Below, in pieces: positions 26,131 to 33,810 of a stretch of DNA of 64,000 nucleotides. The DNA is from Methylibium sp. NZG (lineage in GTDB: Bacteria; Pseudomonadota; Gammaproteobacteria; Burkholderiales; Burkholderiaceae_C), in contig LGRD01000040.1 of assembly GCA_001263235.1 (NCBI GenBank), positions 62,001 through 126,000 of the forward strand, in the 5' to 3' direction. The notes under the pieces are model-generated. The model did no database searches and had not been told where the DNA came from. It was given only the letters and a program-made list of their open reading frames with translations. Each line of letters starts with the position of its first letter. Position 1 is the stretch's first letter. Position numbers and translations under genes: made by a program.

Positions 26131-26327
26131 CCGAGAACTTGAACGCCAACTCGCGCTGGCCCAAATGGTTGCGCCGCGGGCCGATGGAAATGGCGGCTTG
26201 CATCGTCATCGCGCTGGGCATCTTCATGATGCTTCAGCCGTTCGCGCTGATCTTGTTCACCTGGTCGTTCGTCACCACGCTGGCGGGCGTGGTCATGTTC
26301 ACCATCGTCTCCAAGTTTCCGCAGTAG
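26127..26327 (+). CDS. Small membrane protein of the ABC operon
   Basis: This 66-aa protein has two hydrophobic stretches, MEMAACIVIALGIFMMLQPF and ALILFTWSFVTTLAGVVMFT. It starts inside the end of the permease gene and is followed after 9 bp by the first ATPase gene. Its position recalls the small DUF2160-type membrane proteins in rhizobial glycerol (GlpSTPQV-like) importers, but I cannot confirm homology. It could be an accessory subunit of the transporter. Confidence 0.7.
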   Translation: MTENLNANSRWPKWLRRGPMEMAACIVIALGIFMMLQPFALILFTWSFVTTLAGVVMFTIVSKFPQ

Positions 26328-26336
26328 GCGCGCCAC

Positions 26337-27464
26337 ATGGCCGAGATACGCGTCGAGAAACTGCACAAGGCCTTCGCCGACTTCGTCGCGGTGAAGGACT
26401 CGACCTTCACGGTGAAGGACGGCGAATTCTTCTGCCTGCTCGGCCCGTCGGGCTGCGGCAAGACGACGACCCTGCGCATGATCGCCGGGCTGGAGCTGCC
26501 GACCTCGGGGCAAATATTCCTCGGTGGCGAAGACGTGAGCTTCAAGCGTGCGTCGGCGCGCGACATCGCGTTCGTGTTCCAGCTCTTCGCGCTGTACCCG
26601 CACATGAACGTGCGCAAGAACATCGCCTTCCCGCTGCTGTCGCAGGGCATGCCGAGGGCGCAGATCGACCAGCGCGTCAGCGAGGCGGCGCGCATCTTGC
26701 GCATCACCGATCTGCTGGACAAGCCCGTCTCGGGCCTGTCCAGCGGCGACCGCCAGCGCGTGGCGCTGGGCCGCGCGATCGTGCGGCAGCCGCTGGCCTT
26801 CTTGATGGACGAGCCGCTGGGTGCGCTCGACTCCGAGTTCCGTGAGGTGATGTGCCAGGAGCTGCGTGCGCTGCACGACCGGCTGAAGGCGACGACCGTC
26901 TACGTCACGCACGACCAGCTCGAAGCCATGTCGATGGCCGACACGATTGCGATCATGAACCAGGGGGTGGTCGAACAACTCGGCGCGCCGCAAGATGTGT
27001 ACGAGCGGCCAGCGAGTGTGTTCGTGGCCGACTTCATCGGCTCGCCGTCGATGAACTTCCTGCCCTTCGAGGCGGCGCTGAACGAAGGTGCGCACACGGT
27101 GCAGATCGGCCCGGCGCACATCGACGTGCCGGCGCTGCGCGAGGGCGTGTCGCAGCGCACGTTGCTGTGCGGTGTGCGGCCCGAGCACGTGACGCTCGAT
27201 GACGCATCGCCCTTGCGCGCCGAGGTGCTGGGCACTGAATACCTGGGCACGAGCCGCATCGTCACGCTCGCCACCGCGCAGGGCGCGACCTTGCGCGCCA
27301 AGGTCGGTGTGGGCTCGGCCGCGCAGCGTGGCGACCAGGTCGGGCTGCAGTTCGATGCCACCGCAGTGAGCCTGTTCGACCAGGCCAGCGGCCGAGCGCT
27401 GAAGACCGCGCGCGATGACCGTGCCCACACGCGTGCGGCCAACCAGGGAGCGCGCCATGGCTGA
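26337..27464 (+). CDS. ABC transporter ATP-binding protein, atypical signature
   Basis: This 375-aa MalK/UgpC-type ATPase has Walker A GPSGCGKTTT, Walker B FLMDEPLGALD and the H-loop in VYVTHDQLEAMS, with a C-terminal regulatory OB-like domain. Its signature motif reads LSSGDRQRVALGRA instead of LSGGQ. It is followed by a second, canonical ATPase that starts within its last codons. The two probably form a heterodimer with unequal ATP sites, as in GlpST-type glycerol importers; this is inference. Confidence 0.92.
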   Translation: MAEIRVEKLHKAFADFVAVKDSTFTVKDGEFFCLLGPSGCGKTTTLRMIAGLELPTSGQIFLGGEDVSFKRASARDIAFVFQLFALYPHMNVRKNIAFPLLSQGMPRAQIDQRVSEAARILRITDLLDKPVSGLSSGDRQRVALGRAIVRQPLAFLMDEPLGALDSEFREVMCQELRALHDRLKATTVYVTHDQLEAMSMADTIAIMNQGVVEQLGAPQDVYERPASVFVADFIGSPSMNFLPFEAALNEGAHTVQIGPAHIDVPALREGVSQRTLLCGVRPEHVTLDDASPLRAEVLGTEYLGTSRIVTLATAQGATLRAKVGVGSAAQRGDQVGLQFDATAVSLFDQASGRALKTARDDRAHTRAANQGARHG

Positions 27465-28518
27465 CCTGCGCCTGAGCGGTATCAGCAAAAGCTTCGGCGC
27501 CGTCCAGGCCGTGCAAGGCTTGGACCTCGACGTGACCAGCGGCGAGTTCATCGTGCTGCTCGGCCCCAGCGGCGCCGGCAAGACGACCACGCTGCGGCTG
27601 GTGGCGGGGCTGGAGAAGCCCGACGCCGGCAGCGTGCACATCGGCGGGCACGACGTGACCGACCTCGCGCCTGCGCTGCGCGATGTGACCTTCGTCTTCC
27701 AGCAGTATTCGCTCTACCCCCACCTCAGCGTGTTCGACAACCTCGCCTTCCCGTTGCGCTCGCCGATGCGCCGCATCGCTGAAGACGAAGTGCGCCGCAA
27801 GGTGACCGAGGTCGCGCGCATGCTGCGCATCGAAGACAAATTGCAGAACCCTGCCACCAAGCTCAGCGGCGGGCAGATGCAGCGCGTGGCGATCGGCCGT
27901 GCGCTGGTGCGGGAGCCTTCGGTGTACTTGATGGACGAGCCGCTGTCGTCGCTCGACGCCAAGTTGCGCAACGACCTGCGCCTGGAGCTCAAGCGCATCC
28001 AGCAAGACCTGGGTGCGACGATGCTGTACGTGACGCATGATCAGATCGAGGCGATGACGCTGGCATCGCGCATCGGCGTGCTGCAGCACGGCCAACTGGT
28101 GCAGGTCGGCACGCCGCAGCAGATCTACGAGAACCCTGTCAGCAGCCATGTGGCTGCGCGGCTGGGCTCGCCGCGCATCAACCTGCTGCCGCGCAGCGCC
28201 TTGCCCGGGTTGGCGGCGCCGGAGCGCGCGGTGACGGTGGGCGTGCGCGCCGAGCACCTGCGCCTGCACCACCACGGCCCCGCGGTCGACTTGGCCGATG
28301 CGGCCACCACGCTGTCGCGCGGCCATGCCTCGGCGCGCGTCAAGCGCGTCGAGCGACTGAGCGACCAGCACCTGGTGCACGTGGGGCTGGAAGGCGACGG
28401 CATCGAACTGATCACCGCCGCGCCAGCGGGCAGCCACTACGAGCACGACGACGCGGTGCGCGTGGAGCTTTTGCAGCCGATGTGGTTCGACGCCGATGGG
28501 CAGCGCATCGCCGCCTGA
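27457..28518 (+). CDS. ABC transporter ATP-binding protein, canonical
   Basis: This 353-aa ATPase has Walker A GPSGAGKTTT, a canonical LSGGQMQRVAIGRAL signature, Walker B VYLMDEPLSSLD, and a C-terminal regulatory domain. The ATG at 27457 overlaps the end of the first ATPase gene by 8 bp (ATGGCTGA) and follows CAGGGAG. An in-frame ATG at 27415 is less likely because it lies further inside the upstream gene. Confidence 0.93.
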   Translation: MADLRLSGISKSFGAVQAVQGLDLDVTSGEFIVLLGPSGAGKTTTLRLVAGLEKPDAGSVHIGGHDVTDLAPALRDVTFVFQQYSLYPHLSVFDNLAFPLRSPMRRIAEDEVRRKVTEVARMLRIEDKLQNPATKLSGGQMQRVAIGRALVREPSVYLMDEPLSSLDAKLRNDLRLELKRIQQDLGATMLYVTHDQIEAMTLASRIGVLQHGQLVQVGTPQQIYENPVSSHVAARLGSPRINLLPRSALPGLAAPERAVTVGVRAEHLRLHHHGPAVDLADAATTLSRGHASARVKRVERLSDQHLVHVGLEGDGIELITAAPAGSHYEHDDAVRVELLQPMWFDADGQRIAA

Positions 28519-28568
28519 CGCACAGCACCACCACGCGACCCGTCACCCCCCAATTCGAGAGCCCCCTC

Positions 28569-29171
28569 ATGACAACCCACCTCGACCACATCCGCAAGGC
28601 CACGCAGACGCTGATCGATCACGTGGACGAACTCACCGCGCTCGACTCGGCCATCGGCGACGGCGACCACGGCCTGAACATGCGCCGCGGTGCGCTCGCG
28701 ATCCAGGCCAAGCTGGAGCTGCTGGGCACGCAGTCGCTCAACGACGCGCTCAAGACCATGGGCATGACCTGCATGTCCACCGTCGGCGGCTCGTCCGGCC
28801 CGGTGTTCGGCACGCTGATGGTCACGCTCGGCAAAGAGCTGCCGCCACAGCCCGGCCCGGCCGATGTGGGCCGCGCGGTCGAGGCCGGCATCGCCGCGTT
28901 GACCCGCCTGGGCAAGGCGCAGGTCGGCCAGAAGACGCTGCTCGACGTGCTGGATCCGGTGCGCAAGGTGCTGTCCGACGGTGGCGACGACATGGTGGCG
29001 CGCGTGCGCCAATGCGCCTTCGACAGCGCCGACGCCACCGCCAAGATGGACGCCGTGAAGGGCCGCGCCTCGTTCCTGGGCGACCGCGCGCTCGGCCACG
29101 TGGACCCGGGCTCGCGCTCGATGGCGTTGATCATCGGTTCGATCTGTGACAGCCTGGACGCGCCCCCCTGA
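28569..29171 (+). CDS. dhaL: Dihydroxyacetone kinase subunit L-type protein
   Basis: This 200-aa protein is the nucleotide-binding DhaL domain. It has the metal/ADP motif DSAIGDGDHGLNM (residues 27-38), TVGGSSGPVFG and GDRALGHVDPGS. With DhaK it phosphorylates a short keto sugar bound covalently to DhaK. Whether phosphate comes from ATP or a PTS protein (DhaM) is not decided here; no DhaM is seen, which favours ATP. It lies 50 bp after the ATPase gene in the same operon. Confidence 0.9.
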   Translation: MTTHLDHIRKATQTLIDHVDELTALDSAIGDGDHGLNMRRGALAIQAKLELLGTQSLNDALKTMGMTCMSTVGGSSGPVFGTLMVTLGKELPPQPGPADVGRAVEAGIAALTRLGKAQVGQKTLLDVLDPVRKVLSDGGDDMVARVRQCAFDSADATAKMDAVKGRASFLGDRALGHVDPGSRSMALIIGSICDSLDAPP

Positions 29172-29177
29172 ACTCTT

Positions 29178-29215
29178 GCCCCCTCTCCCCCTGGGAGAGG
29201 GCTGGGGTGAGGGCC
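29178..29215. repeat. REP-type palindrome 2
   Basis: A stem of C-rich and G-rich arms (CCCTCTCCC / GGGAGAGGG) is followed by CTGGGGTGAGGGCC. It sits in the gap between dhaL and dhaK and has the same orientation as REP 1. Confidence 0.7.
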
Positions 29216-29279
29216 ACCGCGCTCCACCGACCATCGCCCGACCACCCCCACTTCCCTCATCGAAATCGAGGTGCCCACC

Positions 29280-30269
29280 ATGAAGAAGCTGATCAACCAC
29301 GTCGACACCGTGCTGGCCCAGTCGCTCGACGGTTTCGTCGCTGCCCACGCCGATGTGGTGACTCAGGGAGCCGACCACCAGTTCGTGCGCCGTCGCGCGC
29401 TCAAGCCCGGCAAGGTGGCGCTGATCTCCGGCGGTGGCTCAGGCCATGAGCCACTGCATGCCGGCTTCGTCGGCCACGGCATGCTCGACGCGGCGTGCCC
29501 GGGGCAGATCTTCACCTCGCCCACGCCCGACCAGATGCTCGCCGCCGCTGAAGCCGTGGACACCGGCGCCGGTGTGTTGTTCATCGTGAAGAACTACTCC
29601 GGCGACATGATGAACTTCCAGATGGCCGCCGAGATGCTCGACAAGGCCAACGCCACCGTGATCGTCAACGACGACGTGGCGGTGGAGAACTCCACCTACA
29701 CCACCGGCCGCCGCGGTGTGGCCGGCACGCTGGTCGTCGAGCGCATCGTCGGCGCCGCCGCCGAGCGTGGCGACAGGCTCGACGCGCTGAAGGCGCTCGG
29801 CGACGCCGTCAACAAGGCCACCGCGTCGATGGGCGTGGCGCTCACATCGTGCACCGTGCCGGCCGCTGGCAAGCCGACCTTCCAGATCAGCGCGGACGAA
29901 ATGGAGATGGGCGTCGGCATCCACGGCGAACCCGGCCGCCGCCGCGTCAAGTTGACCAGCGCCGATGACATCGCTGCCGAGCTGACCGGTGCGGTGCTGA
30001 AGGACCTGTCGCTCGCGCGCGGGCAGGAGGTGATCCTGCTCGTCAACGGCTTCGGCGGCACGCCGCTGCTGGAGTTGTACGTGATGGTGAATGCGGTGCA
30101 GAAGGTGCTGGCCGGCAGAGGCATCAAGGCGGTTCGCCACCTGACCGGCTCGTACGTCACGTCGCTTGAGATGGCGGGGTGCTCGGTGACGGTGACCGCA
30201 GCCGACCCGGCAATGTTGGCGCTGTGGGACGCGCCGGTGCACACCGCGGCGTTGCGCTGGGGCATGTAG
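29280..30269 (+). CDS. dhaK: Dihydroxyacetone kinase subunit K-type protein
   Basis: This 329-aa protein is the substrate-binding DhaK subunit. It shows ISGGGSGHEPLHAGFVG near residue 50 and His215 in GVGIHGEPG, which matches the histidine that binds the ketone covalently in DhaK enzymes. The operon context (LacI regulator and polyol-type ABC importer) suggests a substrate such as dihydroxyacetone, erythrulose or another short ketose. DhaK-type kinases for tetruloses are known, but the substrate here is inference. Confidence 0.92.
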   Translation: MKKLINHVDTVLAQSLDGFVAAHADVVTQGADHQFVRRRALKPGKVALISGGGSGHEPLHAGFVGHGMLDAACPGQIFTSPTPDQMLAAAEAVDTGAGVLFIVKNYSGDMMNFQMAAEMLDKANATVIVNDDVAVENSTYTTGRRGVAGTLVVERIVGAAAERGDRLDALKALGDAVNKATASMGVALTSCTVPAAGKPTFQISADEMEMGVGIHGEPGRRRVKLTSADDIAAELTGAVLKDLSLARGQEVILLVNGFGGTPLLELYVMVNAVQKVLAGRGIKAVRHLTGSYVTSLEMAGCSVTVTAADPAMLALWDAPVHTAALRWGM

Positions 30270-30303
30270 GCGCGCTGAGCCGGCCCCCTGACTCGAAGGC
30301 CGG

Positions 30304-31131
30304 CTACTGCGCCAGAAAGCCCCCATCCACCGGCAACGTGTGCCCGGTGATCAACCGGGCCTGCTCCGACGCAAGGAAGACGATCGCATCGGCCACGTCG
30401 GCGGGTTCGGCCAGGCGGCGCATCGGCGTCATGGCGAGCACGCGGTCCATCAGGTCGGGGTTGCTGAAGAGGCCCTGGGTCAACTCGGTGCGTACCCAGG
30501 TGGGCGCCACCGCGTTGACGCGGAGGCCTTGCGACGCCCACTCCACCGCCAGCGCCCGTGTCATGTTGACGATGGCGCCCTTGGTGGCCTGGTACGACAC
30601 GTTCGGGTACAGCCCGCCGCCCGACAGGCCCATGATCGACGCGACGTTGACGATCGAACCGTGGCGCGCCGGCAGCATCAGCCGTGCGGCGGCGCGGCAG
30701 CACAGGAAGACGGCGGTCAGGTTCACGTCCACCACGGCTTGCCAGTCGGCCATCGCCAGTTCGACGGTCGGGCGCCGCAGCGCAATGCCGGCGTTGTTGA
30801 CGAGCACGTCGAGCTGCCCGTAGCGTGCTGCGACCTTGGCGAACGCCGCGTTCACCGCCGCTTCGTTCGTGATGTCCACCGACTCGGCGAGGTGCTCGAC
30901 GCCGTGGCGTGTGAGCATGGCGCTCGCGTTCGCGAGGGCGGCCTCGTCGCGGTCGAACAGCACCGGCGTCGCGCCCGTGGCCGCAAACGCCTGCACCGTG
31001 GCCCAGCCGATGCCTTTGGCGCCGCCTGTGACCACAGCCACGCGTGGCGGGCGCTTGGGGTTCGACGACTGCTGAGGCGTGTCGCTCGATGGCGATGGGG
31101 GCTGTGAGGTGGGTGCAGGCGTCGTTGTCAT
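30304..31131 (-). CDS. Short-chain dehydrogenase/reductase
   Basis: This 275-aa oxidoreductase has the NAD(P)-binding TGGAKGIGWAT, NNAGIALR, the catalytic Ser in VASIMGLSGG and YQATK with the catalytic Tyr-Lys. A Pro/Ser-rich N-terminal tail of about 28 residues precedes the fold; a later start is possible. It faces dhaK tail to tail, 34 bp apart. It might oxidise a polyol to the ketose used by DhaKL; this rests only on position. Confidence 0.88.
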   Translation of the reverse strand: MTTTPAPTSQPPSPSSDTPQQSSNPKRPPRVAVVTGGAKGIGWATVQAFAATGATPVLFDRDEAALANASAMLTRHGVEHLAESVDITNEAAVNAAFAKVAARYGQLDVLVNNAGIALRRPTVELAMADWQAVVDVNLTAVFLCCRAAARLMLPARHGSIVNVASIMGLSGGGLYPNVSYQATKGAIVNMTRALAVEWASQGLRVNAVAPTWVRTELTQGLFSNPDLMDRVLAMTPMRRLAEPADVADAIVFLASEQARLITGHTLPVDGGFLAQ

Positions 31132-31210
31132 GGTCGGCGGCGCAGGGGCGATGACGGTGCGATTGTGAGCGTCGAGTGGGTGAGCTTCGTCCAGTCGAGC
31201 GCCACTGTTG

Positions 31211-32059
31211 TCAACCCCGCTTGCGAAACACCACCACGTGCTGCCAGGGCAGGGTGCCGACGGTGCGCTCCCAGTCGAGCGCGTGGGCGGCGGCCTCGCG
31301 CTTGATCTGCGCCTCGCTCATCTTGTGCAGCGTCTTGATCGGCACGTTCGGGTCTTCGGCGCGGTACTCGACGAACACGAGCCGGCCGCCCGGCTTGAGC
31401 GCGCGCACGATGCTGCCCAGCACCTCGTGCGGGTAGGCGAGCTCGTGGTACACATCAACCATCACCGCGAGGTCGACCGACGAGGGCGCAAGTTTCACGT
31501 CCGTCTCGGTGCCCAGCGACGGCTTCACCTGCGTCAGCCCGGCTTGCCGAGCCATTGACTCCAGCATGCGCAGCATTTCGGGCTGCACGTCCACCGCCAG
31601 CACCTTGCCGCCAGGCATCACCGCCAGGGCGATGCGCCGCGCGAGGTAGCCGGTGCCGGCGCCGATGTCGGCCACGACGTCGCCGGGCCGCAGCTGCAGC
31701 GCGGCCACCAGCAGGTCGGTGCGTTCTTCGCGCTCGCGCTCGGGCCGCTCCAGCCAGCCGGCGCCTTGCCAGCCCATCACGCCGGCAATCTCGCGGCCCA
31801 TGTAGCGCTTGCCGATGCCGTCGGCGCTGGCCGGCATGGGGGTGTAGCGCTCGGCACGACCTTGAGTTGCGCTCGCGGCAGCAGTGCTGTTGTCGGCACG
31901 CGCTGGGGTTGGGGTCAGCAGGAGGGACGTCATCAGCGGGGTCAGCAGCGTGGTCAGCAGCTTGGAAGGCAACGCTGACCGCCACGTCGATGGGGTCGCA
32001 GGTGCGTGGGCTGGTGCTTGTGCGGGTGTGCTTGCGGGCGCGTTCGTCGGCTTGTCCAT
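31211..32059 (-). CDS. SAM-dependent methyltransferase with apparent signal peptide
   Basis: This 282-aa class I methyltransferase has motif I VVADIGAGTGYLARR, VLAVDVQPEML and a late VFVEYRAEDP. The N terminus is unusual: a Pro/Ala-rich stretch, then a hydrophobic segment LPSKLLTTLLTPLMTSLLLT ending in PARA-D, which looks like an export signal. Part of this segment is encoded by 12-bp repeats near 31926-31961. If exported it would need SAM outside the cytoplasm. The ATG at 32059 is the best visible start. Confidence 0.8.
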   Translation of the reverse strand: MDKPTNAPASTPAQAPAHAPATPSTWRSALPSKLLTTLLTPLMTSLLLTPTPARADNSTAAASATQGRAERYTPMPASADGIGKRYMGREIAGVMGWQGAGWLERPEREREERTDLLVAALQLRPGDVVADIGAGTGYLARRIALAVMPGGKVLAVDVQPEMLRMLESMARQAGLTQVKPSLGTETDVKLAPSSVDLAVMVDVYHELAYPHEVLGSIVRALKPGGRLVFVEYRAEDPNVPIKTLHKMSEAQIKREAAAHALDWERTVGTLPWQHVVVFRKRG

Positions 32060-32215
32060 GGCGGGCAGCTTACGCCGCGGTGCAGCGCCGCACGGCAAGC
32101 AGGGTTTGCAGCAGCGCCGCACCGGCGTGACGAAGACCTTGAAGCCCGGGGTTGGGGATCTTTCTGGTTCAATGCCCGGCGTTGCGCTATCGCATCCGTC
32201 TCTCGAAAGCACTGC

Positions 32216-32947
32216 ATGAACCCCATTGTTCTCATCACCGGCGCCAGCGGTGGCATCGGCCGCGCACTGGCCCACCAGTTGCACGCACAAGGCTGGCGTG
32301 TGGCCGCGGTCGGGCGAGACGCCAGCCGGCTTGCTGACGTCGATGCCGGCGTGCGCATCGCCGCCGACACCACCACGCCGGAAGGCGCGGCGCTGGCGGT
32401 GACGGCATGCCAAGAAGCGCTGGGCGCGGCGCCCTCGATGCTTGCCCACTGCGTCGGCAGCACGCTGATCGCGCCACTGCATCGCACGCGCCTGGACGCC
32501 TACCGCGACGTGATGCGCGTCAACCTCGACAGCGCGGTGTTCATGCTGCAGGCGTGGATTGCCGCGCTGCAGGGCGGGCCCGGCTCGGCGGTGTTTGCGA
32601 GTTCGGTGGTCGCGCGCATCGGCGTGGCCAACCACGAGGCGATTGCCGCGGCCAAGGGCGGCGTCGAGGCGCTGGTGCGCAGCGCCGCCGCCACTTACGC
32701 CGCGCAAGGCGTGCGCGTGAACGCCGTGGCGCCGGGCATGACCGACACGCCGATGACCGCCGGCATGCTCAAGCTGCCCGCCATGCGCGACGGCGCCGGG
32801 CGCCAGTACCCGCTGGGCGGCGTGCAGACGGCCGAGCAGGTGGCCGCGGCGATGGCCTGGCTGCTGGGCGACGGGGCGGCCCGGCTGACCGGGCAGGTGA
32901 TTGCGGTGGACGGCGGCTTCACCACCGTGCGGCCGCTGGTGAAGTGA
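32216..32947 (+). CDS. SDR-fold protein lacking the catalytic tyrosine
   Basis: This 243-aa protein has the Rossmann motif TGASGGIGRAL and the usual C-terminal VNAVAPGMTDTPM and VDGGF. In the position of the catalytic YxxxK it has IAAAK (NHEAIAAAKGG), so the Tyr is missing while Ser (SSVV) and Lys remain. It may use another residue or serve a non-catalytic role. It is divergent from the methyltransferase gene with about 156 bp between them. Confidence 0.85.
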   Translation: MNPIVLITGASGGIGRALAHQLHAQGWRVAAVGRDASRLADVDAGVRIAADTTTPEGAALAVTACQEALGAAPSMLAHCVGSTLIAPLHRTRLDAYRDVMRVNLDSAVFMLQAWIAALQGGPGSAVFASSVVARIGVANHEAIAAAKGGVEALVRSAAATYAAQGVRVNAVAPGMTDTPMTAGMLKLPAMRDGAGRQYPLGGVQTAEQVAAAMAWLLGDGAARLTGQVIAVDGGFTTVRPLVK

Positions 32948-33167
32948 GCCGAGCCAGGCTTCGATTGCCGACCAGCGCAAATCAGGCCAATGGCGGCCGC
33001 GTTGGCGGCAACGGTTTCGAGGGTGGCGTGTGTGGCGAGGGGGGCGTTGCTCAGTGTTGCTCGGGGGTGGGCTGGCCTGCCTTGCGCGCCGTTTGAGGCG
33101 CTGTTATGGTCGCCTTCGCTGTCGAACAGGCGACCACCGGGCCCATCACCGAGCCGCCTGGCAGCGA

Positions 33168-33704
33168 TCACTCCCAATCATGCAACCAGCCCGCTGCCAT
33201 CACCCGATCGCCGACGAGTGCGAGCAGCAGTTGGTCGCGCTGGCCCCGCCATTGATAGAGCCACAGCAACGTATCGGCAGAGACGGCGGGTGCCGCGTGG
33301 GCTGCGTGCGCTGTGTTTGCCGAGTCCGCTTCCGCCGGCGGCAGCCATTGCACCTGTTCGAGCGCACGCAAGCGCGCCGGCTGGCCGTGCCGCAGCACGG
33401 CGTCGGGCGCGCCCATCGCATCGCGCACGGCGGCGGCGGTCGTGCGTTCCCGGTGCAGCCGGCCAGCCAAGCTTTGCATCGCAAGGTGCTTGCGGCCTTG
33501 CCAGCGGTCGACATCGTCGAACCACGGGCCGCCGTCGAAGTGACCCCGCACCGCACGCAGGCTGCGGTAGGTGCGAGCGTCGTCGCCGTCGGCCAGCGAC
33601 GTGGTTTGCTGCGCGAGCGCGCCACCTGCCGTGGTGGCCAGGGTCATCGCCGCCACAACCCCCAACGCGAGCGCAGCCTTGCGCCGCCGGACCGAGAAGT
33701 TCAT
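33168..33704 (-). CDS. Exported protein of unknown function
   Basis: This 178-aa protein has a signal peptide (ALALGVVAAMTLATTAGGALAQ) and a mature part rich in Arg, Trp and His, including WQGRKHLAMQSL and LLWLYQWRGQ. I do not recognise a family. The ATG at 33704 starts the signal peptide cleanly; an ATG at 33728 is possible. It is divergent from the M14 peptidase gene. Confidence 0.6.
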   Translation of the reverse strand: MNFSVRRRKAALALGVVAAMTLATTAGGALAQQTTSLADGDDARTYRSLRAVRGHFDGGPWFDDVDRWQGRKHLAMQSLAGRLHRERTTAAAVRDAMGAPDAVLRHGQPARLRALEQVQWLPPAEADSANTAHAAHAAPAVSADTLLWLYQWRGQRDQLLLALVGDRVMAAGWLHDWE

Positions 33705-33810
33705 GGTGTCGTCGCCGTCATGGCGCATGTTTCTACCATCCAAGCCTGCCCACGTCGGTGAGCGTGGGAACAGATCAAAGACCCTTCCACCGCAACGTAC
33801 GGAGCCGAAC

